Source of the DNA: an uncultured Clostridia bacterium
GTDB lineage: Bacteria; Bacillota; Clostridia; Oscillospirales; Oscillospiraceae
Assembly: GCA_946628965.1 (NCBI GenBank)
Contig: CAMOXI010000010.1
Span: forward strand, 1-41,651
Reading direction: 5' to 3'
DNA length: 41,651 nt
Shown: positions 1 to 6,453 of the stretch, piece by piece
Numbering within the stretch: position 1 is the stretch's first letter
How the letters are laid out: each line of letters begins with the position of its first letter
The notes under the pieces: generated by a model
What the model saw: only the letters and a program-made list of their open reading frames with translations
Told to the model about the DNA's origin: nothing
Database searches by the model: none
Program-made: the position numbers and the translations under genes

Positions 1-55
1 AGCCGTGCTCTTCCCAGAAGGCCTTGTTGTTGAGAGATTCGTTATTTAAAAACAT
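1..55 (-). CDS. uxuB: Fructuronate reductase / mannitol dehydrogenase family, N-terminal fragment
   Basis: Only the first 18 codons are inside the window. They read MFLNNESLNNKAFWEEHG, which resembles the start of Firmicutes mannitol dehydrogenase-type D-mannonate (fructuronate) oxidoreductases. These enzymes reduce D-fructuronate to D-mannonate with NADH, the step just before UxuA. The ATG at 55-53 is preceded on the minus strand by AGGAGG (70-65) at a good distance, so the start is well supported. The gene lies directly downstream of uxuA on the same strand, which is the usual uxuA-uxuB order. The identification leans mainly on this context because the visible fragment is short. Confidence 0.65.
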   Translation of the reverse strand, partial: MFLNNESLNNKAFWEEHG

Positions 56-76
56 TCTTATGTACCTCCTGCTTTT

Positions 77-144
77 GTAGGGGCGGCTATCAGCCGCCCG
101 TTAACTTGATACAGAGCTGGCGGGCGGCTGATAGCCGCCCCTAC
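77..144. repeat. REP-like pair (BIME) between uxuA and uxuB
   Basis: Two 24-nt arms (77-100 and 121-144) are perfect reverse complements of each other, separated by a 20-nt spacer. Each arm is also a hairpin by itself (GGGCGGCT/AGCCGCCC). The outer ends read GTAGGGG and CCCCTAC, the head shared with the other REP-like palindromes in this window. On the uxuAB transcript the pair would form either two short hairpins or one long one, and could affect relative stability of the two cistrons. That effect is inference. Confidence 0.85.
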
Positions 145-151
145 GGCTTTA

Positions 152-1234
152 TTATTCAGATTTGTCCATCATATCCCAGGCGCCCAGCATGTACATGATG
201 CCGAGGGCGCGGTCGTAGAGACCGTAGCCGGGGCGGACGTTGCCGGGCTTCTCGTCCCAGAGGTGACGGCCGTGGTCGGGGCGGATATAGCCCTCGTAGC
301 CGCAGTCGTGATAGGCGCGCAGGATGTCCAGGATACCGGTGTCGCCGTCACAGTCGCGGTGGCTGGCCTCGGAGAAGTCGCCGTTCGGGAAGTGCTTGAC
401 GTTGCGGATGTGGGCAAAGGCGATGCGGTCGCAGTGTTTGCGCACGATGGCGGCCACGTTGTTCTCGGGATTGGCGTTGAGGGAGCCGGAGCAGAGCGTC
501 AGGCAGTTGTAGGGATCGTCCACCATCTTGAGGAAGCGGTCGATGCTCTCAGCATCCACCAGCAGGCGGGGCAGACCGAAGATGTCCCAGGGGGGATCGT
601 CCATATGGACGGCCATCTTGATGTCACACTCGTGGCAGACGGGCATCAGGCGCTCCAGGAAGTACTTGAAGTTCTCCCACAGCTTCTCCTTGGTGACGGG
701 CCTGTAGGCTTCAAACAGCTCGTCCAGCTTCGCCATGCGCTCAGGCTCCCAGCCGGGGAAGGTCATGTGATACTTCTCGGTGAAGCTCATGACGTAATCG
801 GCCATCTCCTTGGGGTCGTCCTGGATCATGTCCTTCTGGTAGTAGAGGGCGGTGGAGCCGTCCCCCACCGGGTGGAACAGGTCGGAGCGGGTCCAGTCAA
901 AGATGGGCATGAAGTTGTAGCAGATCACCTTCACGCCGAAGGGGGCCAGGTTGCGGATGGTCTGGATGTAGTTGTCGATGTACTTGTCGCGGGTGGGCAG
1001 GCCGATCTTGATGTCGTCATGGACGTTGACGGACTCCACCACGTCGGCGTTGAAGCCGGCGGCGCGGATCTGGGAGACCACCTTCTCGATCTCCTCCGGC
1101 TGCCAGATTTCGCCGGGCATCTTGTCGTGCAGCGCCCAGACGATGGTGCTGACGCCGGGGATCTGGCGGATGTCACTCAGGCTGATTTTGTCGTTTCCTT
1201 CGCCGTACCAGCGAAAACCCATTTGCATTGCCAT
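152..1234 (-). CDS. uxuA: Mannonate dehydratase
   Basis: Cytoplasmic enzyme that dehydrates D-mannonate to 2-keto-3-deoxy-D-gluconate in glucuronate catabolism. The 360-residue length fits the Firmicutes family. Family signatures are present: AVHMDDPPW (H210), LCSGS (C248), AFAHIRNV (H275) and IRPDHGR (D320, H321), which provide the metal-binding set of the TIM-barrel fold. The start at 1234 follows GGAGG with a six-nucleotide spacer. A second in-frame ATG at codon 3 is possible but less well spaced. uxuB follows 96 bp downstream across a REP-like palindrome pair. A candidate GntR operator lies about 70 bp upstream of the start. Confidence 0.96.
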   Translation of the reverse strand: MAMQMGFRWYGEGNDKISLSDIRQIPGVSTIVWALHDKMPGEIWQPEEIEKVVSQIRAAGFNADVVESVNVHDDIKIGLPTRDKYIDNYIQTIRNLAPFGVKVICYNFMPIFDWTRSDLFHPVGDGSTALYYQKDMIQDDPKEMADYVMSFTEKYHMTFPGWEPERMAKLDELFEAYRPVTKEKLWENFKYFLERLMPVCHECDIKMAVHMDDPPWDIFGLPRLLVDAESIDRFLKMVDDPYNCLTLCSGSLNANPENNVAAIVRKHCDRIAFAHIRNVKHFPNGDFSEASHRDCDGDTGILDILRAYHDCGYEGYIRPDHGRHLWDEKPGNVRPGYGLYDRALGIMYMLGAWDMMDKSE

Positions 1235-1305
1235 GTGCTACCTCCATGTTGTTTGTTTTATATCTGATGGTCGCAGTGAATCTACTCTTGTGCTCTACTG
1301 ACATT

Positions 1306-1317
1306 CTAATATATCAG
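1306..1317. promoter_or_regulatory. Candidate GntR/FCD operator upstream of uxuA
   Basis: CTAATATATCAG is nearly palindromic, with two G-T type mismatches. It lies upstream of uxuA in an AT-rich patch. A very similar string occurs at 2980-2992 next to the promoter of the nearby GntR-family gene. FCD-subfamily regulators such as UxuR control hexuronate genes in other bacteria. I could not assign a convincing -35/-10 pair for uxuA, so the exact position relative to the promoter is unknown. Confidence 0.45.
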
Positions 1318-1331
1318 TTGTGAAAAAGCAA

Positions 1332-1358
1332 GACCGCAATCTGTACAGAATTGCGGTC
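1332..1358 (-). terminator. Hairpin with T-tract, possible terminator upstream of uxuA
   Basis: GACCGCAAT (1332-1340) pairs perfectly with ATTGCGGTC (1350-1358) around a 9-nt loop. On the minus strand the hairpin is followed by TTGCTTTTT. It could stop read-through from upstream into the uxuA leader. No minus-strand gene ends immediately before it, so an attenuator or insulator role is equally possible. Confidence 0.45.
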
Positions 1359-1508
1359 GCTTCTTTGTGCATTGTGGTGAAAATGGCGGTGCGGCGCGGG
1401 TTTTGCGTTATTCTGAGGTGGTGCGGCCGACAAAGCAGCTCTTATCCGTCCTGCAGATCGAGCAATTCGCCTTCATCTTTTTTCAAGTTCCTGTGGTATC
1501 ATGAATAT

Positions 1509-1535
1509 CGGGCCGTCGGGGACGCCGGCCCCTAC
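1509..1535. repeat. REP-like palindrome, CCCCTAC-tailed
   Basis: GGGCCGTCGGGG...CCGGCCCCTAC forms an imperfect hairpin ending in CCCCTAC, the reverse of the GTAGGGG head of this window's REP-like family. The stretch from about 1380 to 1680 between uxuA and the RAYT gene otherwise shows no gene. Confidence 0.7.
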
Positions 1536-1631
1536 ATCGAAGACGCCTTATCGTGTTTCTTCGCAATGTCCGCATCATAAATGGAGCAATAATGCTTCGT
1601 CATTTTCGGTGGATCGTGGTATAATCAATTC

Positions 1632-1658
1632 CGGGCCTTCGGGGGCGTCGGCCCCTAC
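1632..1658. repeat. REP-like palindrome, CCCCTAC-tailed, just upstream of RAYT
   Basis: Closely related to the copy at 1509-1535 (GGGCCTTCGGGGGCGTCGG then CCCCTAC). It ends 22 bp before the RAYT start codon. A related palindrome in the equivalent position lies upstream of the second RAYT gene (41280-41306), so it probably belongs to the transposable unit. Confidence 0.75.
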
Positions 1659-1680
1659 AGTGAAGGACAGCGGTGATTTC

Positions 1681-2205
1681 GTGGACCTGCCCAAGCGAAA
1701 ACAGATCCGCCTGCCGGAGTATGATTATTCTTCTCCCGGCGCGTATTTTGTCACGATCTGCACCCATAACAGAAGATGTCTCCTCTCGGACATCGCCGTA
1801 GGGGCGCTTCACGAAGCGCCCGCTGTCTCTGTAAAACTCACAGAGATCGGCCAGGTCGTAGATGAGGTCATTCAATCTCTTACGGCGAGGTATCCAAATC
1901 TGACGATTGATCATTACGTGATCATGCCGAACCATGTCCATTTGCTCCTGCGAATCGAGGTGGGCCGGGCGCTTCGTGAAGCGCCCCTACGCGCGGACGG
2001 AACACGGTCGCTTCTGTCTAAAGCGGTTGGTTATCTGAAAATGAACAGCAGCAAGCGGATCCATGAGAATCACCCGGAAATACAAATCTGGCAGCGCGGG
2101 TATTACGAGCACGTGATCCGCGGGGAAAAAGAGTATCTGGAGATCTGGGAATATATCGACGCGAACCCCGCCAGATGGGCGGAGGATCGCTATTATTGTG
2201 AATGA
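1681..2205 (+). CDS. REP-associated tyrosine transposase (RAYT, IS200-like HUH family), copy 1
   Basis: A 174-residue Y1-type transposase. The HUH motif is NHVHLLL (H85, H87) and the probable nucleophile is Y158 in the YIDANP motif near the C-terminus. The GTG start at 1681 is chosen because the protein then begins DLPKRKQIRLPEYDY, as does the second copy (40732-41256), which has the same length. The longer in-frame extension upstream runs through REP-like repeats and is unlikely to be protein. Two REP-like palindromes lie in frame inside the gene and encode VGALHEAP (residues 40-47) and RALREAPLR (96-104). The two copies are very similar. RAYTs in Proteobacteria cut and mobilise REP sequences; the same relation is inferred here. 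Confidence 0.88.
   Translation: MDLPKRKQIRLPEYDYSSPGAYFVTICTHNRRCLLSDIAVGALHEAPAVSVKLTEIGQVVDEVIQSLTARYPNLTIDHYVIMPNHVHLLLRIEVGRALREAPLRADGTRSLLSKAVGYLKMNSSKRIHENHPEIQIWQRGYYEHVIRGEKEYLEIWEYIDANPARWAEDRYYCE
1798..1822. repeat. REP-like palindrome inside RAYT copy 1 (first)
   Basis: GTAGGGGCGCTTC followed by ACGAAGCGCCCG forms a short-loop hairpin with the family GTAGGGG head. It is read in frame as VGALHEAP. The same palindrome is at the same codons in RAYT copy 2 (41115-41139). Confidence 0.9.
1966..1990. repeat. REP-like palindrome inside RAYT copy 1 (second, inverted)
   Basis: CGGGCGCTTCGTG then AAGCGCCCCTAC is nearly the exact reverse complement of the palindrome at 1798-1822. It is read in frame as RALREAPLR. 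The two form a BIME-like inverted pair inside the coding region; RAYT copy 2 has the matching element at 40947-40971. Confidence 0.9.
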
Positions 2206-2210
2206 CAAGA

Positions 2211-2233
2211 GCGCGTCCCGCAAAGGGGCGCGC
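2211..2233. terminator. Hairpin between convergent RAYT and GntR genes
   Basis: GCGCGTCCC (2211-2219) pairs with GGGGCGCGC (2225-2233) with one G-T wobble and a 5-nt loop. It lies just after the RAYT stop and before the convergent GntR stop. Only a weak T-tract follows, so termination is plausible but not assured. Confidence 0.5.
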
Positions 2234-2251
2234 CCGTTTGTATCTTACATT

Positions 2252-2959
2252 TCAGCCCAGGGAGAAATAGTCCGGGAACTTCTCCTCCAGCAGGCGCAGG
2301 TTGTCCCGATAGCGGTTCAGGTGCGTCTCCAGATGCCGGAGGGCTTCTTCGCTGTCTCCGGCGAGGATGGCGGCGCTGATGGCCCGGTGATCCGCCAGCG
2401 TCTCCTGCTGCGCCATGCCCAGATTTGAGAGGACGCGCATGCGCTCCACGTGCTGCAGGCCCTCCATCATGTGGAAATAATTGTCCTCCCGACCCACGGC
2501 CTGGAAGGCGATGCGGTGAAAGTCGTTGTCCAGCTCCAGAAGCCGGCGCAGATCCGGCTGCTCCTGCGCGGCATAGTGGGCAAAGGCGCGCAGATTCTCC
2601 TCGTAGCGCCACTGCAGATCCGCGTCCGGCTTTTCACAGCAGAGGTGCACGATCTCCTTCTCCACGGCGCAGCGGGCAAACTGCTCCATCTCCATGCGCC
2701 GGACGTCGATGGGGGCGACGAAGGTGCCCACCTGGGGGCGCAGCACCACCATGTTGGCCGCAGCCAGCAGGATCAGCGCCTCCCGCACCGGGGTGCGGCT
2801 CATGTTCAGCTGCTCGGCCAGCTGCTTGTCGCTGAGCGCCTCGCCGGGTTTGAAATCCAGAAAAATGATCCCGTCCCGCAGGATCTGATAGGCGGTCTCC
2901 CGGGCGTTGCCGCCCTGGGCGGCGCGGCCGCGCCAGCCTCTTCCGCTGTTCTCGTTCAT
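2252..2959 (-). CDS. GntR family transcriptional regulator, FCD (FadR) subfamily
   Basis: A 235-residue DNA-binding regulator. Residues of about 15-80 form the GntR winged helix-turn-helix, with the recognition segment LAEQLNMSRTPVREAL followed by the wing VLRPQVGTFV. The rest is the helical FCD ligand-binding domain, with D and H residues (DNDFHRIAF, DHRAI, HLETHLNRY) matching the usual metal/effector pocket. The ATG at 2959 follows GAGGA with about 8 nt; an upstream in-frame start would overlap the promoter and is rejected. FCD regulators often respond to sugar acids. With uxuAB nearby and a shared candidate operator, a role as the hexuronate-operon regulator (UxuR-like) is likely but inferred. 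Confidence 0.9.
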   Translation of the reverse strand: MNENSGRGWRGRAAQGGNARETAYQILRDGIIFLDFKPGEALSDKQLAEQLNMSRTPVREALILLAAANMVVLRPQVGTFVAPIDVRRMEMEQFARCAVEKEIVHLCCEKPDADLQWRYEENLRAFAHYAAQEQPDLRRLLELDNDFHRIAFQAVGREDNYFHMMEGLQHVERMRVLSNLGMAQQETLADHRAISAAILAGDSEEALRHLETHLNRYRDNLRLLEEKFPDYFSLG

Positions 2960-2979
2960 GGGCTTGTCCTCGCTTTTGT

Positions 2980-2992
2980 CTGATATACTAAT
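2980..2992. promoter_or_regulatory. Candidate autoregulatory operator of the GntR gene
   Basis: CTGATATACTAAT closely resembles the site at 1306-1317 upstream of uxuA. It begins at the -10 box of the GntR promoter and covers the predicted transcription start, a classic position for self-repression. Confidence 0.45.
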
Positions 2993-3019
2993 ATTAAACG
3001 GGCGCCCCGCGGCTGTCAA
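2991..3019 (-). promoter_or_regulatory. Promoter of the GntR regulator
   Basis: On the minus strand, TTGACA (3019-3014) is separated by exactly 17 bp from TAATAT (2996-2991). This is a near-consensus housekeeping sigma promoter reading toward the ATG at 2959. Confidence 0.75.
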
Positions 3020-3039
3020 CTTTTTTCTGAATCCACTCT

Positions 3040-3067
3040 TTCACAAGCGGTCAGATTGTGCTAAGAT
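3040..3067 (+). promoter_or_regulatory. Probable promoter of the DMT permease
   Basis: TTCACA (3040-3045) and TAAGAT (3062-3067) are separated by 16 bp, upstream of the ATG at 3099. The boxes are moderate matches. Confidence 0.4.
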
Positions 3068-3098
3068 AGGGCGCAGTCTGCTTCGGAGGCTTTTTCTC

Positions 3099-3941
3099 AT
3101 GCTCTATCTGTTTCTGGCCATGCTGGGAAGCGCGGCCATGTCCCTGGTTCTGAAGGCCTTTCGCGCCCAGAAGGGCAACCGCTACGGCATCATTCTCGGC
3201 AACTACATCACCTGCGTGCTGGTGGGGCTTCTCATGATGCCCGACCGCTCTCTCCTGCTTCACGGCAGCCTGAGCACGCTGATATGCGGCGTGATCGGCG
3301 GCTTTTTCTTCGTGGCGGGGCTCACCGCCATGCAGTCCAGTATCCGGGCAAACGGCGCGGCGCTGACCGCGGCCTTCGCCAAGCTGGGTCTGGTGGTGAC
3401 GCTGGGCGTCAGCATCCTCTGCTTTGGGGAGCGGCCCGGGTCGATGCAGCTCGTCGGCATCGCGCTGGTGTTCGCGGCGCTGCTGCTGATTCACGGCGGC
3501 GCGGAAAAGGCGGCGGGCGGCTCTTTCCTGCTGCTTGTGCTGGTGCTGCTCACGGGCGGCGGGGGCGATGCCATGTCCAAGGTCTTTGAGCAGCTGGGCG
3601 GTGAGGGCGAGGGTACGCTCTACTTCTTCTGGCTGTTTCTGACAGCCGGCCTGCTCGCGGCCCTGCTGGCCTGGCGGGAATACCGGCAGACCGGGCTGAA
3701 GCTGCTGCCCGGAGAGCTCGCCGCCGGTATCTTGGTGGGTCTCCCCAACTACTTCTCCTCCCTGCTTCTGCTGCTGGCGCTGGAACGCATGCCCGCGCTG
3801 GTGGTCTATCCCGCGGCCAGCACCGGCACGATCCTGCTGGTCACAGTGCTGAGCGCGCTGCTGTTTCACGAGCGCATCTCGCGGCGGCAGGCGGCCGGAA
3901 TGGCGCTGATTCTGGCGGCGCTGGTTCTGCTGAATGCTTGA
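3099..3941 (+). CDS. EamA/DMT superfamily permease
   Basis: A 280-residue integral membrane protein with about nine or ten hydrophobic helices in two related halves, as in the EamA (drug/metabolite transporter) fold. Helix-end features include a conserved GERP loop at the end of the first half and FHERISRRQAAGMALILAA in the last helices, where DMT proteins typically have ExxxxxQxxG. The ATG at 3099 follows GGAGG with nine nucleotides. The substrate cannot be told from sequence. It is divergently arranged with the GntR gene and might be co-controlled with it. The downstream promoter's -35 overlaps its stop codon. Confidence 0.85.
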   Translation: MLYLFLAMLGSAAMSLVLKAFRAQKGNRYGIILGNYITCVLVGLLMMPDRSLLLHGSLSTLICGVIGGFFFVAGLTAMQSSIRANGAALTAAFAKLGLVVTLGVSILCFGERPGSMQLVGIALVFAALLLIHGGAEKAAGGSFLLLVLVLLTGGGGDAMSKVFEQLGGEGEGTLYFFWLFLTAGLLAALLAWREYRQTGLKLLPGELAAGILVGLPNYFSSLLLLLALERMPALVVYPAASTGTILLVTVLSALLFHERISRRQAAGMALILAALVLLNA

Positions 3942-3966
3942 CAGAAAAACGTTCATACATTACAAT
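3938..3966 (+). promoter_or_regulatory. Strong promoter of the GH2-esterase operon
   Basis: TTGACA (3938-3943), 17-bp spacer, TACAAT (3961-3966). The -35 box overlaps the permease stop codon. The predicted start near 3973 leaves a leader of about 78 nt containing the hairpin at 3981-4016. Confidence 0.8.
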
Positions 3967-3980
3967 ATTATTACTATTTC

Positions 3981-4016
3981 ACGGAGAACCTGCACCGTCC
4001 CGGCGCTGTTCTCCGT
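3981..4016 (+). promoter_or_regulatory. Leader hairpin upstream of the GH2 gene
   Basis: ACGGAGAAC (3981-3989) pairs perfectly with GTTCTCCGT (4008-4016). It lies between the promoter and the first ribosome binding site. No T-tract follows, so a leader structure or mRNA-stabilising stem is more likely than a terminator. Confidence 0.45.
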
Positions 4017-4036
4017 TCGGCATATTTGAGGAAAGG

Positions 4037-4054
4037 ATGAACGGCGCAGGATGA
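4037..4054 (+). CDS. Possible five-codon leader ORF (MNGAG) coupled to the GH2 gene
   Basis: An ATG at 4037 directly follows GAGGAAAGG and encodes MNGAG; its stop overlaps the GH2 start as ATGA (4051-4054). The GH2 ATG has no well-spaced Shine-Dalgarno of its own: the AGG abuts it and GAGGAAAGG is about 14 nt away. Translational coupling through this mini-ORF would explain the arrangement. It could also be chance. Confidence 0.3.
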   Translation: MNGAG

Positions 4055-6441
4055 AAAAGTACGATTTCAATCATGACTGGCTCTGCCGCGCACTGAAGGA
4101 CGGCGCAGAAGCGGTGCCGGTCACGCTGCCCCACGACGCGATGCGTACCGAAGCACGCATCGAGGGGAGCCTGGGTGAAGGCAACATCGGCTGGTTCGAG
4201 GCAAACGATTACGAGTACTGTAAGCGCTTCACGCTCACCGAGGAGCAGGCAAAGGCGGAGCATCTGACGCTGGAGTTTGAGAGCGTCTACCGCCACGCGG
4301 AGGTCTGGATCAACGGCGAGAAGGCCGCCTTCCGCCCCTACGGCTACACGAATTTCTATGTGGAGCTCCGGCCCTTCCTGCAGGAGGGGGAGAACGAGAT
4401 CCGCGTCGTCGCCCGCAACGCCGACCAGCCCAACTCCCGCTGGTACTCCGGCACGGGCATCTTCCGCCCGGTCTGGCTCTGGGCTTACGGGGACAAGCAC
4501 GTCCTCATGAATTCTGTGAAGATCGACACGCTGGACATCCGCCCGGCCAAGATCCGCGTCCGGGCCGAGACCTCCATCCCCGGGGACATGCGGGTGGAGA
4601 TCCTGGACGGGGAAAAGTGCCTCGCAAAGACGGAGGGCGCTGGCCCCTTCACCATCAAGCTGCCCGAGGCGGAGCTCTGGTGCCCAGAGAACCCGAAGCT
4701 CTACACCTGCCGGGTGACCTTCGCGGGCGACGTGTGCGAGGAGAGCTTCGGCATCCGCACGCTGGGCTGGTCGCCGGAGAAGGGCGTGACACTCAACGGC
4801 GAGCGCATCGTGATCCGCGGCGCCTGCATCCACCACGACAACGGTCTGCTCGGCGCGGCAAGCTACCCCGAAGTCGAGGAGCGGCGCATCCGCATCCTGC
4901 AGCAGGCGGGCTACAACGCCGTGCGCTCGGCCCACAACCCCTGCTCCAAGTATCAGCTGGAGGCCTGCGACAGGCTGGGCATGCTGATGATGGACGAGTA
5001 CGTGGACTGCTGGTATATGCACAAGACCCAGTACGACTACGCCACCTGGGTCACCGACTGGTGGAAGCAGGATCTGAAGGACATGGTGGACAAGGACTAC
5101 AACCACCCCTGCGTCATCCTGTACTCCACCGGCAACGAGGTGGCCGAGACCGCCCAGGAAAAGGGCATCGCCCTGCAGAAGGAATACACCGCGTTTCTGC
5201 ACGGCCTGGACCCCAGCCGCCCCGTGACCTGCGGCATCAACATTTTCTTCAACTTCCTCTCCTCCGCGGGCTTCGGTGTCTACAGCGATGAGAAGGCCAA
5301 GCAGCAGGCCGAGGCCGCGAAGAAGGCCGCCGAGAACGCCCAGGCCAAAAAGCCCAAGAAGAAGGCCGTGGGCTCGGAGTTTTACAATCTGCTGGCCGCC
5401 GCCGTGGGCTGCGATTTCATGAAGTTCGGCGCGACGCTGCCGCCCTGCGACTGGAAAACAAAGGACGCCTTCGCCGCCATGGACATCGCGGGCTACAACT
5501 ACGGCAACTGGCGCTACCGGCACGACGCGAAGAAGTATCCGCACCGCCTGATCCTGGGCTCTGAAACCCTGATCGGCGACGCTTATGACTTCTGGGAGAT
5601 CGCGAAGGACACCCCCCAGGTGGTGGGCGACTTCGTATGGATCGCATGGGACTACATCGGCGAGTGCGGCGCGGGCGACAACGGCCCCGAATTCGGCGAG
5701 TACAAGACCGGCCGTGTCTTCGACTGCATCCGCGGCGGCCCCGGGCGCGTGGACGTGACCGGCAAGCTCACGCCGGAGGCGGACTACACCCGCATCTGCT
5801 TTGAGCTGGAGAAGGGGCCGAAGCTGGCCGTCTTCCCGGTCAATCAGGCAAAGAAGCTGAACATGACCGACTGGACCATGAGCCGCGCCATGCGCAGCTG
5901 GAGCTGGCCGGGCTGCGAGGGGAAGGCCGCCACCGTGGAGGTCTACGCCCGGGCGGCGTCGGTGGAGCTCTTTGTGAACGGCAGGTCCGTGGGCAAAAAG
6001 AAGCCCCGGAAGGCCCGCGCGATCTTCCGCACGGTCTATGAGCCGGGCGAGCTGACCGCCGTGTCCTACGACCTGGGCGGCCGGGAAATCGGGCGCGACA
6101 CGCTGCGCTCGGCCGGACCGGAGACAGAGCTGCGGCTGGAGCCGGAGAGCGAAAGCTGCAAACCGGGCGAGATGGTCTACTTCCGCATGCGCTACACCGA
6201 CTCGAAGGGCGAGGTAAAGCCGCTGGAGCGGCACCGCATCAAGGTGGCGGCCGAAAACGGCACGGTCATGGGCACGGCCAACGCCAGCGTCTATTTTGAG
6301 GGGAATTACGCGCAGAGCGAGGTGCCCAGCTACTTCGGCGAGGCGCAGACCGTGGTGCAGGCAGGCTCGGCCGGTGTACTCCGCGTCACCGTCAGCGACG
6401 GGGTGCGGACCGTCACGGCCGAACTCCCCTGCAAAGCATAA
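4051..6441 (+). CDS. Glycoside hydrolase family 2 (beta-galactosidase-like)
   Basis: A 796-residue enzyme with the GH2 order: N-terminal sugar-binding jelly-roll (about 1-150), Ig-like domain (about 160-245), TIM-barrel (about 250-580) and C-terminal Ig-like domains, the first of which resembles DUF4982. The acid/base is E363 in STGNEVAE and the nucleophile E505 in LGSETLIGD. The N-x-K motif that marks beta-glucuronidases is not evident, so galactosidase-type activity is favoured, but the exact sugar is uncertain. There is no signal peptide, so it acts in the cytoplasm on imported oligosaccharides. A Lys/Ala-rich stretch (about 412-440) interrupts the barrel and is unusual. The esterase gene follows 12 bp downstream. 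Confidence 0.93.
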   Translation: MKKYDFNHDWLCRALKDGAEAVPVTLPHDAMRTEARIEGSLGEGNIGWFEANDYEYCKRFTLTEEQAKAEHLTLEFESVYRHAEVWINGEKAAFRPYGYTNFYVELRPFLQEGENEIRVVARNADQPNSRWYSGTGIFRPVWLWAYGDKHVLMNSVKIDTLDIRPAKIRVRAETSIPGDMRVEILDGEKCLAKTEGAGPFTIKLPEAELWCPENPKLYTCRVTFAGDVCEESFGIRTLGWSPEKGVTLNGERIVIRGACIHHDNGLLGAASYPEVEERRIRILQQAGYNAVRSAHNPCSKYQLEACDRLGMLMMDEYVDCWYMHKTQYDYATWVTDWWKQDLKDMVDKDYNHPCVILYSTGNEVAETAQEKGIALQKEYTAFLHGLDPSRPVTCGINIFFNFLSSAGFGVYSDEKAKQQAEAAKKAAENAQAKKPKKKAVGSEFYNLLAAAVGCDFMKFGATLPPCDWKTKDAFAAMDIAGYNYGNWRYRHDAKKYPHRLILGSETLIGDAYDFWEIAKDTPQVVGDFVWIAWDYIGECGAGDNGPEFGEYKTGRVFDCIRGGPGRVDVTGKLTPEADYTRICFELEKGPKLAVFPVNQAKKLNMTDWTMSRAMRSWSWPGCEGKAATVEVYARAASVELFVNGRSVGKKKPRKARAIFRTVYEPGELTAVSYDLGGREIGRDTLRSAGPETELRLEPESESCKPGEMVYFRMRYTDSKGEVKPLERHRIKVAAENGTVMGTANASVYFEGNYAQSEVPSYFGEAQTVVQAGSAGVLRVTVSDGVRTVTAELPCKA

Positions 6442-6453
6442 AGGAGAAGCAAC

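Noticed and set aside
1501-1680. Upstream extension of RAYT copy 1
   Set aside because: The extension translates two REP-like palindromes and is not shared in position by copy 2, where conservation begins at DLPKRKQ.
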